Source of the DNA: CAZPLZ01 sp964587525
GTDB lineage: Bacteria; Oederibacteriota; CAKKQC01
DNA length: 38,218 bases
NCBI GenBank assembly: GCA_964587525.1
Contig: CAZPLZ010000004.1
Coordinates: 1-38,218 of the forward strand
Direction: 5' to 3'
The position numbers were made by a program, and so were the translations under genes. Positions 25,830 through 33,294 of this stretch are shown in pieces. Each line of letters begins with the position of its first letter. Position 1 is the stretch's first letter. The notes under the pieces are model-generated. The model was not told the origin of the DNA. It did no database searches and saw nothing but the letters and a program-made list of their open reading frames with translations.

Positions 25830-25857
25830 ACAATAGCGCGTCGATTTGCTTTGGCAA
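25830..25857 (-). promoter_or_regulatory. Possible promoter for the propeller-cysH-tkt cluster
   Basis: On the minus strand TTGCCA (25857-25852), a 16-base spacer and TATTGT (25835-25830) resemble sigma-70 boxes (five and four of six matches), about 40 bases before ATG 25788. The gap of about 110 nt here is one of the larger minus-strand gaps, which supports a promoter, but the -10 box is weak. Confidence 0.28.
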
Positions 25858-25899
25858 AGGGATCACCGCAGTGCAAAAACAATGAAGTTTTTGACCTCT

Positions 25900-26274
25900 T
25901 TACGTGGATGGCTTGTTCCCGGTCCCGCCTTCACTTGAGCTAGAGGATGAAGTTGAGCCAGTACTGGACGGCTGGCTTGAACTGGAACTTGTGCTCTCAC
26001 CGGACTTTGGCTGCTCGGTGCCGGTGCTCTGTGGTTTGGCGTCAGTGGTGCCGTCTTTCTTTCCTTGTTCTTCCTTCTGCTGTTTCTGGTATTCAGGTGT
26101 CCGGTAATCGGTGGTGTAGAACCCGCTGCCCTTGAATAACAAACCAGCGCCGGAGGTGATCACCCGGGTCACCGCACCCTGGCAGGTGGGGCAACGGGTG
26201 AGTCCAGCCTCTTTGATGCCCTGAAAGACCTCAAATCGACCGCACGATTCGCACCGGTACTCGTATGTTGGCAT
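25900..26274 (-). CDS. FmdB-family zinc-ribbon protein with Ser-rich tail
   Basis: This 124-aa protein opens MPTYEYRCESCGRFEVFQ and has a second pair in LTRCPTCQGAVTRVI, making the CxxC...CxxC zinc ribbon of the FmdB family. The later KGSGFYTTDYR segment is also typical. The C-terminal 60 residues are low-complexity, rich in Ser, Thr, Gly, Lys and Gln, which is common but variable in this family. The role of FmdB proteins is poorly defined; a regulatory function was suggested from the formamidase operon. It follows secG and the glycolytic genes, with a 37-nt gap. Confidence 0.88.
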   Translation of the reverse strand: MPTYEYRCESCGRFEVFQGIKEAGLTRCPTCQGAVTRVITSGAGLLFKGSGFYTTDYRTPEYQKQQKEEQGKKDGTTDAKPQSTGTEQPKSGESTSSSSSQPSSTGSTSSSSSSEGGTGNKPST

Positions 26275-26311
26275 GACAGACCGTTTGGTTTACGTGTCGG
26301 TCTTACGACCT

Positions 26312-26599
26312 CTAGGGGCTCGGCGGAGGAGCCTGTTGGGGTGGTGGGGCTGGCGGTGCAACCACCATAGTCTGCCGCCGTGACGCTAGGCTCAACAGGA
26401 GCGAGTTCAGCAGGAACGCACACGCCAACCCTACGGTGATTTTCATCAACAGCGTCTTGCTTCCGGCGGGGCCAAACCAGGTCTGCCCAGCCCCGGATAG
26501 GATTCCCATACTCGCGCCTTTGCCTTGCTGGATCAACACAGCCAGGATCAGGAAGAGACTAATGGTGACATGGATGATGATGAGAACCGTCCAGATCAT
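26312..26599 (-). CDS. secG: Preprotein translocase subunit SecG
   Basis: This 95-aa inner membrane protein has two membrane helices. The first is followed by the conserved QQGKGASMGILSGAG loop. The second (about 52-71) precedes a Pro/Gln-rich cytoplasmic tail of variable sequence. SecG assists SecYE in protein export. ATG 26599 overlaps the tpiA stop (ATGA). The order tpiA-secG is widespread in bacteria. Confidence 0.93.
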   Translation of the reverse strand: MIWTVLIIIHVTISLFLILAVLIQQGKGASMGILSGAGQTWFGPAGSKTLLMKITVGLACAFLLNSLLLSLASRRQTMVVAPPAPPPQQAPPPSP

Positions 26600-27369
26600 G
26601 GGCGCCTCGTCTCAGCAACACCCTGGACGATCGCGACAAAGTCCGAGGGCTCCAGGCTGGCGCCGCCCACCAAAGCCCCGTCCACATCGGACCCAAGCAT
26701 TAATGGTTCAATGTTATCCGGCTTCACACTCCCACCGTACAAAATGGGGACTATCTCGTCAATGCCAGCCTCAACGTTTCGTAGAAAACTTCGGATGAAA
26801 GCGTGTACTTCCTGAGCCTGTTCAGGGGTAGCGTTCCGCCCTGTGCCAATGGCCCACACTGGCTCATAAGCGATTACGAACGATTTCAACTGCTCGGGGG
26901 TGATATCGACAAGGCCATGTGTTAACTGTGCCCAGATCACTTGTTCCGTCCGCTTCGCCTCACGGTCAGGCAGGGATTCCCCGACACAGAAGATCGGCAC
27001 TAACCTCTCGCGCAGACAGGCCTGGAGTTTGCGGTTGATCAACTCATCGGTGTCCTCGAACAGACGCCTCCGCTCCGAATGGCCAACGATCACATATGTG
27101 CAGCCAACTTCCTTGAGTTGCCCTGCCGAGACCTCACCGGTGAATGCGCCGTCTTTTTCACTGTAACAATCCTGCGCGCCAATCTTAACGTTCGATCCCT
27201 CTAAGGCTTTGCGCACCGTTTCCAGTGCGGTGAATGGTGGGCAGATCACAATCATCACTCGCCCGCTCGTAAGCACTTGCTTGCGAAATGCCGCAATGAA
27301 CTCTGCCGCCTGCACACGAGTTTTGTACATCTTCCAGTTGGCAGCGACAATCGCTGACCGGCCCGCCAT
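26596..27369 (-). CDS. tpiA: Triosephosphate isomerase
   Basis: This 257-aa TIM-barrel enzyme interconverts dihydroxyacetone phosphate and glyceraldehyde 3-phosphate. The catalytic residues are visible: Lys in AANWKMYK (12-13 region), His in VIVGHSERRRLF (about 95), and Glu in AYEPVWAIGTGRNATPEQ (about 165). The phosphate loop ILYGGSVKPDN is intact. ATG 27369 is seven bases after the pgk stop. It forms a glycolytic unit with gap and pgk. Confidence 0.97.
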   Translation of the reverse strand: MAGRSAIVAANWKMYKTRVQAAEFIAAFRKQVLTSGRVMIVICPPFTALETVRKALEGSNVKIGAQDCYSEKDGAFTGEVSAGQLKEVGCTYVIVGHSERRRLFEDTDELINRKLQACLRERLVPIFCVGESLPDREAKRTEQVIWAQLTHGLVDITPEQLKSFVIAYEPVWAIGTGRNATPEQAQEVHAFIRSFLRNVEAGIDEIVPILYGGSVKPDNIEPLMLGSDVDGALVGGASLEPSDFVAIVQGVAETRRP

Positions 27370-27376
27370 GATGGTA

Positions 27377-28576
27377 TTACTTGTTGGTCAGTGCGGCGAT
27401 GCCAGGGAGGGTGGCGCCTTCGATAAATTCCATGGAGGCGCCACCGCCTGTCGAAATATGGGTGAACTTGTGCGCGATGCCCAGTTGGTTGATGGCTGCG
27501 ATTGAATCCCCTCCACCCACGATGGTGGTAGCCTGGCAATCGGCAATCCAGAGGGCGATCCGGTGAGTCCCTTGAGCAAACTGGACCATCTCGAAGATGC
27601 CCATGGGTCCATTCCAAATGATTGTTTTCGACTTCGCCAGCACATTGCCGAACATCTCCACCGTGCTGGGACCAATGTCCACCGCCTGATGCTTATCAGA
27701 GATACCTTCACGGGTGACGATTTTCGGCACAGCGTCGTGCGTGACACGCTCCGTGACGATGTGATCGAAAGGCAGCAGCCACTTCACATTTCTGTCAATA
27801 AGTAGTTTGAGGATTTCCTTGGCGTCTTTGATTCGGTCTTCCTCAACCAGTGACTTGCCAACAGCCATGTTCATCGCACGCAGAAACGTGTAGGCCATCC
27901 CCCCGCCGATCAAAATATTATCCACCCTTTCAGCCAGCTTGGTGATGACGGAAAGCTTGGAGGACACTTTGGCTCCTCCCAGGATCGCCGTGAAGGGCCG
28001 CTTGGGATTGTGGATCGCCATCCCTAGGTATTTCAGCTCCTTTTCAATCAGAAACCCGGCTGCCGCCTTGGGCAGGAACTTCGTAACCCCAACGGTGGAG
28101 GCGTGCGCCCGGTGGGCCGTGCCAAAGGCGTCATTGACATACAGCTCGGCGAGCGAGGCCAGCTCGCGCGAGAAGTGCTCATCGTTCGCCTCTTCTTCAC
28201 TGTGAAACCGAACGTTTTCCAGCATCATGATCTGGCCGGGCTGAAGCTCCTGCGCCGCCTTTTTCGCTTCAGGTCCGACGATTGAGTTGACTTTGCGCAC
28301 TGGATGCGAAAGCAGCTCTTCCAGTCGGACAGCTGTCGGCGTTAACTTAAGCTTGTCGGAGGGCTTGCCCTTGGGCCGCCCCAGATGCGAGATCAGGATC
28401 ACTTTGGCTTTGTGCTCGATCAGGAATTTAATGGTCGGTAACGCTTCCCGAATGCGCGTGTCGTCGGTGATGTGGCCATCCTCGTCCAGCGGTACGTTGA
28501 AATCGACACGGACGAGGACCCGTTTTTCTTTAACGTCTAGGTCCTCTACCGTGAGTTTCTTATCCTGGTTTGGCAT
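27377..28576 (-). CDS. pgk: Phosphoglycerate kinase
   Basis: This 399-aa glycolytic enzyme has the N-terminal VLVRVDFNVPLDEDGHITDD and LISHLGRPKG substrate segments and the C-terminal nucleotide site GGGDSIAAINQLG with STGGGASMEFIEG. I chose ATG 28576 (MPNQDKKLTV), with GGGGAA eight bases upstream. GTG 28582 in the same frame is less well spaced. The Shine-Dalgarno is the outer edge of the long palindrome at 28587-28634, so hairpin formation may affect how well pgk is translated relative to gap. Confidence 0.96.
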   Translation of the reverse strand: MPNQDKKLTVEDLDVKEKRVLVRVDFNVPLDEDGHITDDTRIREALPTIKFLIEHKAKVILISHLGRPKGKPSDKLKLTPTAVRLEELLSHPVRKVNSIVGPEAKKAAQELQPGQIMMLENVRFHSEEEANDEHFSRELASLAELYVNDAFGTAHRAHASTVGVTKFLPKAAAGFLIEKELKYLGMAIHNPKRPFTAILGGAKVSSKLSVITKLAERVDNILIGGGMAYTFLRAMNMAVGKSLVEEDRIKDAKEILKLLIDRNVKWLLPFDHIVTERVTHDAVPKIVTREGISDKHQAVDIGPSTVEMFGNVLAKSKTIIWNGPMGIFEMVQFAQGTHRIALWIADCQATTIVGGGDSIAAINQLGIAHKFTHISTGGGASMEFIEGATLPGIAALTNK

Positions 28577-28586
28577 GGGCACTGTT

Positions 28587-28634
28587 CCCCTCTCCCTCCC
28601 CTCTCCCCTTCAGGGGAGAGGGGAGGGAGAGGGG
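28587..28634. repeat. Perfect 23-bp inverted repeat (family A) between gap and pgk
   Basis: The left arm (28587-28609) is CCCCTCTCCCTCCCCTCTCC plus CCT. After a two-base TC loop, the right arm (28612-28634) is its exact complement. It fills almost the whole gap between the gap stop (28645) and the pgk start (28576). The RNA hairpin would be extremely stable. It lacks a T-run, so it is not a classic terminator; stabilising the gap mRNA or tuning pgk translation is more likely. Confidence 0.95.
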
Positions 28635-28644
28635 GTAACGGTTC

Positions 28645-29664
28645 CTAGAGTTTACTGGCCAGCATGACGGCCAGCTCGACGATGCGGTTGGAATATCCCC
28701 ACTCGTTGTCATACCAGGCCACAACCTTGACCATGTTGCCATCCATCACCATGGTGGAGAGCCCATCCACGATTGATGACTTGGAGCTGCCGTTGAAGTC
28801 CTTAGACACGAGGGGCTCCTCAATGTATTCGAGATAAGCCTTAAGCTTGCCGCTTGCCGCAGCGGCCTTGAAAGCTGCGTTGACTTCCTCCACCGTCACC
28901 TGTTTTTCCAGATCCGCAACCAGATCAACAACGGAGACATTGGCCACCGGGACCCGCATCGCAAAGCCATGCATCTTGCCCTTGAGCTCGGGGAGCACCA
29001 GCGCCACCGCCTTGGCCGCTCCGGTGGTGGTCGGAATGATTGACTCTCCCGCCGCCCTGGCCCGCCGCAGGTCGTCCGGATGGCCAAGATCCTGCACGCG
29101 CTGGTCGTTGGTGTAGGCGTGCACCGTGGTCATCAAACCCCGCTTGATCCCGAAGGAGTCCAGCAGCACTTTGCATACGGGGGCCAGACAGTTGGTGGTG
29201 CAAGAGGCGTTGGAGATGATGTGATGCTTCGCAGGGTCGTACCGTTCTTCGTTCACGCCCAGCACGATGGTGATGTCTTCATTTTTGGCAGGGGCGGAAA
29301 TGATAACTTTCTTAGCGCCGGCTTGCAGGTGCAACAGGGCTTTCTCCCGGCTGGTGAACAGCCCGGTGGATTCGATGACGAGGTCCACGCCCAAATCACG
29401 CCACGGAAGTTTTGCCGGATCCCGTTCGGACACAACCTTGATAGGCTTCCCGTTGACGACGATGTGGCTGTCCTTGGCCTCAACGGTGGCGTTGATCCGC
29501 CCATGCACGGAGTCGTACTTTAACAGATGGGCCAGCGACTTCACGTCCGTGATATCGTTGACGGCCACGAGATCCATTTTTTCCCACGCGTCTGACGACA
29601 GGCCGGCACGGAAAGCCAGGCGGCCAATGCGTCCGAACCCATTGATGGCGACTTTTGCTGGCAT
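28645..29664 (-). CDS. gap: Glyceraldehyde-3-phosphate dehydrogenase, type I
   Basis: This 339-aa enzyme has the NAD-binding start KVAINGFGRIGRLAFRAG, the catalytic Cys in SNASCTTNCLAPV (about 155) and the later AYTNDQRVQDLGHPDDLRRA and AWYDNEWGYSNRIVELA segments. The start ATG 29664 has an excellent AGGAGGA ribosome site. It opens the gap-pgk-tpiA-secG run, 35 nt after the DUF2723 gene. Confidence 0.97.
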   Translation of the reverse strand: MPAKVAINGFGRIGRLAFRAGLSSDAWEKMDLVAVNDITDVKSLAHLLKYDSVHGRINATVEAKDSHIVVNGKPIKVVSERDPAKLPWRDLGVDLVIESTGLFTSREKALLHLQAGAKKVIISAPAKNEDITIVLGVNEERYDPAKHHIISNASCTTNCLAPVCKVLLDSFGIKRGLMTTVHAYTNDQRVQDLGHPDDLRRARAAGESIIPTTTGAAKAVALVLPELKGKMHGFAMRVPVANVSVVDLVADLEKQVTVEEVNAAFKAAAASGKLKAYLEYIEEPLVSKDFNGSSKSSIVDGLSTMVMDGNMVKVVAWYDNEWGYSNRIVELAVMLASKL

Positions 29665-29699
29665 GAGAAAAGGTCCTCCTCTAGGTAATAAGGGGCCTA

Positions 29700-31781
29700 T
29701 TATCGCCTATGCTGCCGGGCGCGCTCAAGCTGCAACGCGATGGGCGCGAGCTCGCGGGCTTCTTCACTGTCAGGCGCCTGCTCTTGAAGCCGTTTCATGA
29801 TTTCAAGCGCCTGGCTGTTTCGGCGCTGGCTTAAGTACAGCATGGCCAGATTTCTGAGGGCGATGGTGAGCGATGGGTCTTTGGCGTACGCTTCTTGATA
29901 AAGATCCACGGCTTCATCATTTCGGCCTTCGCTGACCGCAAAGTTGCCTTGGGCTAGAGCGACAGCGGCCTGATCCTCCACTGATGCCGCAAGCCATCCG
30001 GCCATTGTGAGTGCGCGCCGGGCTTGCGCCAAATCGACACCGGCCCGCAGGGCTCCGGGCCGCGCAGCTCCGGATCCTTGCGCTAGCAAGCCGGTGAAGT
30101 AGATCGGCTGAATGGAGGCTTGCTTGCGTGGCAGACGGTGGAGTTCCTCGCCGAACAGGCCTCGGAATCGTAAACGTTGCAACCGGGGAGGCGATCCTCC
30201 CCCTCTCCCTCCCCTCTCCCTCATTTCAACACGGTAGACCAAGCCGTGTTCAATCATGGAGTCACGGCCGAAAGCCTGGCGAGCGGCGTCAGTCATGAAG
30301 GTGTAGGCGGTGAACTTTGGGCTGTTGGCTTCAACCCAGGCTCGTATCAGCGTCGGTACGGATTCGGCGCCAACTCTGAGAGCTGGATATGGGACGCGCA
30401 AACCGGGGACCCGTCGCGCGAAGCCTTCCGCGATCCACGGCATCGGCAACAGCGGTGAAGGGACAACGATCGCACCATCCAGTCGCATGCCGGTTAGCCA
30501 AAGGTACCAGCCGCCGAACACCACAGCGTCACTCTGCGCGAAGAACAGGTTCCGCGGCAGGGTGTGCGCGCCTACGTTAAGCGCGAGGTCGTTTGTGAGG
30601 TATTCCCGGGAGCGGTCGCACTTCTTCCATCGCTCAGGAATCGCAGTGAGGGCCAGCCAACCGGCCAACCCGAACATGACCCAGGGGCCGAGCCGGCGCG
30701 AAGACCTGAGGGCCAGGGCGGACACGCCCACGGTGGCAGACCAGAACAGCAGTGTAGTTCCGGGAATCGAGAAAATTTCCATATACCAGGGCGCACCAGG
30801 CCTTAAGGGACCGTACCAGAGCAAACTGCCGTAGAAGACGAGAAGAAAGATGAGTGTGGCGATGGCGCCTCCCGGCGCGCTGCGCAGAAGCCAGGCAAAG
30901 CCGGCTGCTCCGCCAGCGCACAGGAGCCACCATGGCGCAGCGCCGTCAAGCGCCTGGCCTACCTGTTTCAACCGCCCGGCCAGCGGCTCCCTCTCTTCTG
31001 GCGTTGACCCCAGGTATTGTTGGCGGACGACGACGAACGATAACTGAGACAACCGGTCCGGTATTCCCCAATTGAGGAACGGTTTCCGGATGGCATGCAG
31101 TGGGAGGCACAGATAGAGTGAAACGCCAAGGACAAGGAAGCCGCCGACCAGTGCTGTCCGGCGCCAGGCGTCGTTAGCGGCGGGGTGCCCACCGCACGAG
31201 CTGTGGGTCGCACCGCGCCAGTGGCGAGTCGCGCTACCGGCCAGCACCCAGGCTAGGCCTGGCAGAAGCCCGATCGCGCTCATCCAGTGATTGGCCAGCC
31301 CAAGCCCGGCTCCGAGCGCCCCGGACAGGAGCAGGTGTCCCCGGCCGCCGATGCTCATGAACGATAACACCACCACCAGAATCAGACAGAGGTTCAGCCC
31401 ATATACGCCGCCCTTGACGGTCCCCGCCTGGCTCCACAGGCCCAGGGAAAGCGCACTCAGGAAAGCGCCGACCCATCCGATCCACTTCGTTAGGCTGCGG
31501 CGGTCTAATGGGGCCATCGCCCGTTTTAAGAGGTGGAACATGAGGCAGCCAGCACAGGCCACCAGAACCGCGGAGAGCAAGTTGAGGCGCAACGCCACTG
31601 ATCCTGCCGGAATCCATCTCCATAAGGCCAGGAGAAGCGTGTAGAGCGGATATCCGGGAGGATGAGGCACCCCAAGCTCAAGAGCGGCGATGCAAAATTC
31701 CCCGGAATCATCCACGGAGACGGAGGGACAACAGGTGACGAGATAGACGGCAAAGAGCGCGAGAAACAGCGCCGCCGTCAT
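29700..31781 (-). CDS. DUF2723 family membrane protein with C-terminal TPR region
   Basis: This 693-aa protein has about ten membrane helices in residues 1-400. Near the N-terminus it has DDSGEFCIAALELGVPHPPG (24-43), the Asp/Glu and HPPGYP signature of the DUF2723 group, which is related to GT-C protein O-mannosyltransferases. A soluble segment follows, then TPR-like helices (about 600-693, for example ALRNLAMLYLSQRRNSQALE). Residues about 520-530 (ERGGRGGGSPPR) are encoded by half of a family A repeat. ATG 31781 lies inside the arm of another palindrome (31777-31827) and has no good Shine-Dalgarno. Probable role: membrane-bound glycosyl transfer with a protein-binding tail; substrate unknown. 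Confidence 0.8.
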   Translation of the reverse strand: MTAALFLALFAVYLVTCCPSVSVDDSGEFCIAALELGVPHPPGYPLYTLLLALWRWIPAGSVALRLNLLSAVLVACAGCLMFHLLKRAMAPLDRRSLTKWIGWVGAFLSALSLGLWSQAGTVKGGVYGLNLCLILVVVLSFMSIGGRGHLLLSGALGAGLGLANHWMSAIGLLPGLAWVLAGSATRHWRGATHSSCGGHPAANDAWRRTALVGGFLVLGVSLYLCLPLHAIRKPFLNWGIPDRLSQLSFVVVRQQYLGSTPEEREPLAGRLKQVGQALDGAAPWWLLCAGGAAGFAWLLRSAPGGAIATLIFLLVFYGSLLWYGPLRPGAPWYMEIFSIPGTTLLFWSATVGVSALALRSSRRLGPWVMFGLAGWLALTAIPERWKKCDRSREYLTNDLALNVGAHTLPRNLFFAQSDAVVFGGWYLWLTGMRLDGAIVVPSPLLPMPWIAEGFARRVPGLRVPYPALRVGAESVPTLIRAWVEANSPKFTAYTFMTDAARQAFGRDSMIEHGLVYRVEMRERGGRGGGSPPRLQRLRFRGLFGEELHRLPRKQASIQPIYFTGLLAQGSGAARPGALRAGVDLAQARRALTMAGWLAASVEDQAAVALAQGNFAVSEGRNDEAVDLYQEAYAKDPSLTIALRNLAMLYLSQRRNSQALEIMKRLQEQAPDSEEARELAPIALQLERARQHRR
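30196..30222. repeat. Half of a family A repeat inside the DUF2723 coding region
   Basis: CCTCCCCCTCTCCCTCCCCT and CTCCCTC match one arm of the family A palindrome with no complementary arm nearby. It is read in frame as a Gly/Arg-rich patch between the membrane part and the TPR part. Confidence 0.55.
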
Positions 31782-31827
31782 GGTTCGACTCGCTTATTCC
31801 TTAGTGAGTCGAAGGGCTCACCATGAC
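31777..31827. repeat. Family B palindromic repeat spanning the tadG stop and the DUF2723 start
   Basis: GTCATGG and TTCGACT pair with AGTCGAA and CCATGAC around an AT-rich centre (51 bp, with a 7-base bulge GGGCTCA). The tadG-like stop TGA is at 31818-31820, and the ATG of the DUF2723 gene is at 31779-31781, both within the arms. The motif (GTCGAACCATGAC-like ends) resembles a widespread intergenic repeat type. Confidence 0.75.
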
Positions 31828-32840
31828 GAGAAAAGCCGAGCGGGATCGCCAAGCCCAACCGGGACTTTGATCAGCCGCACATCGTAATACGGATCGCCAA
31901 AGAACGGCAAGTTAAAAACCTCGCCGCCACCAGTTTCAGCACGGGCGGATACTGACCGGAGAAACCGTTCATGAAGGCCGATCACCAGCACCTCGTGAAT
32001 CGGTGAGCTTTCGATGAGCGGCAGTATGATTTTCATGGAGCCGACACCTCCTCCTGCTTTCCTTTCTGCTCTCACAAATTGACCAGCTTTTCCACCACCT
32101 GTCGTCTTGAGGCGGTATTGCACAACTGTTTTCCCTCCCCGCTTAAACCAAACTTTTTCAACCCGGCTCTTAGACACTTCTACCCGGGGGCCTCCAGCCC
32201 TCGGTTGGTATGAATACCTCTCTTCCGTCTCCTTCGTGATGGTCAGGGGGGGTGGCCTGCGGCCGCCTCCGCGCGGCGTGATCCTGCCACCGGCTAGCAG
32301 GGCCATAAATTCAGCCAGGGTAGCGCGCTTAACATTCAGGGACGGAAAGGCACTGCCGTATGCCCACCCGCCGCCGTTCCACAACACGATGACACCAAGC
32401 TCGTTCTCGGCGCCAATAACGTACGCCGCTGTGTCCATCATGACTGGAGCGATGCCGGGGGAATACCCCGCAAGTCCTACCCACATATCCTGGAACTTCA
32501 TCACGAGTTCCGTCGCGCTCAGGTCAGGTGGGAGTCCCACCTTGGCCATCAGGCCGGTTAATATTGTTACCGCGACATCGACGACCGCAGCGCCAAACAA
32601 CACCTGATTGGACACGGCACAGATGTTCAACCCCCGCGCGTACGCCGTGGCGGCCGAGAGCGCCGTCGCGTCAGCCGCAGTCTGAGTGCGAGTGCGTTCG
32701 AACATGGTCATGGCACCCCTAGCCATCAGGCTGGTTAACAAAACCGCCCCCAGGATCCCAATGACCGCAAAAGGGAGAATTTGTCCGTGCTCGCCGTCCA
32801 CGTTCAGCCGAGAACGGTGGATCCGGCCCCGCTTACTCAA
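31818..32840 (-). CDS. TadG-like pseudopilin / Flp pilus assembly protein
   Basis: This protein of about 340 aa has, after a short basic leader, GEHG|QILPFAVIGILGAVLL, a prepilin-like cleavage site and hydrophobic helix. It continues as TQTAADATALSAATAYARG, typical of the Tad_N (TadE/G-like) family. The rest is a soluble domain with many Gly/Arg/Pro stretches and no recognised fold. I chose TTG 32840, with GGAG seven bases upstream and overlapping the tadE stop; GTG 32801 is an alternative. The last residues (SSW) and the stop come from the family B repeat, so the original C-terminus may have been replaced. It probably works with the pilins and TadE in the pilus. Confidence 0.72.
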   Translation of the reverse strand: MSKRGRIHRSRLNVDGEHGQILPFAVIGILGAVLLTSLMARGAMTMFERTRTQTAADATALSAATAYARGLNICAVSNQVLFGAAVVDVAVTILTGLMAKVGLPPDLSATELVMKFQDMWVGLAGYSPGIAPVMMDTAAYVIGAENELGVIVLWNGGGWAYGSAFPSLNVKRATLAEFMALLAGGRITPRGGGRRPPPLTITKETEERYSYQPRAGGPRVEVSKSRVEKVWFKRGGKTVVQYRLKTTGGGKAGQFVRAERKAGGGVGSMKIILPLIESSPIHEVLVIGLHERFLRSVSARAETGGGEVFNLPFFGDPYYDVRLIKVPVGLGDPARLFSSW

Positions 32841-33294
32841 ATGAAGGCTCCAGGAGCAAAGCACAACTGGCTTCGGCAACTCGGGGATATGGAGCCGGCA
32901 GGAGCCGTGGGATTGAAACCCGCACGCGACAGGTCCTCCGGGGCTGCCATGGCGCTGCCACATCACGGAGCGGCAGCGGCGTGTGGGACAGGCTGACGGA
33001 CACCAGGCGGACACCTGGGACATGGGCCAGCGTACCGGCAACGGCGCTCTGAGCCGCTCGCTCCCCCCACCAGTAATCGTAGATGGCGCTCGCCCGCACC
33101 CCGGTAAACGCCGCGTACCGTGCCATGACCGACGCGTACCCGAGCAATCCAAGTTGGAGCAACCCCAGCACGAGGAGTGTGACGATGGGCAAGACGAGCG
33201 CCAGTTCTGCTACAGTTTGTCCCGCTTCGCCCTTCGACTCGCTACGCTCGCTCAGGGCGCCCCGAGCCTGTCGAGGGGCGTTTCGCAAGATCAC
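32833..33294 (-). CDS. tadE: TadE-like pseudopilin
   Basis: This protein of about 153 aa has the prepilin-type junction GEAG|QTVAELALVLPIVTLLV, with Glu at mature position 5 and a long hydrophobic helix, then YAAFTGVRASAIYDYWWGER. This matches TadE-family minor pilins. GTG 33294 overlaps the tadV stop (GTGA); GTG 33297 is one codon earlier. Most of the short leader before the cleavage site (GALSERSESKG) is encoded by a dispersed palindromic repeat. It sits between the prepilin peptidase and the TadG-like gene, so it is probably processed by that peptidase and incorporated in, or primes, the Flp pilus. Confidence 0.8.
   Translation of the reverse strand: MILRNAPRQARGALSERSESKGEAGQTVAELALVLPIVTLLVLGLLQLGLLGYASVMARYAAFTGVRASAIYDYWWGERAAQSAVAGTLAHVPGVRLVSVSLSHTPLPLRDVAAPWQPRRTCRVRVSIPRLLPAPYPRVAEASCALLLEPSFE
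33229..33278. repeat. Family B-like palindromic repeat in the tadE leader
   Basis: CGCCCTTCGACTCGCTACG, then CTCGCTCAGGGCGCCCCGA and GCCTGTCGAGGGG form a compound hairpin: an outer CCTTCGAC/GTCGAGG-type pairing and an inner GCCCT/AGGGC pairing. It is read as ALSERSESKG in tadE. The peptide SERSESKG is a familiar translation product of this common repeat type. Confidence 0.75.

Noticed and set aside
28587..28634. The gap-pgk palindrome as a Rho-independent terminator
   Set aside because: It has no T-run on either side, and pgk needs to be transcribed through it; RNA stabilisation or translational tuning is more likely.
3953..30222. G/C-rich repeats as a CRISPR array
   Set aside because: The copies are kilobases apart with no regular spacing or spacers; they are dispersed palindromes.
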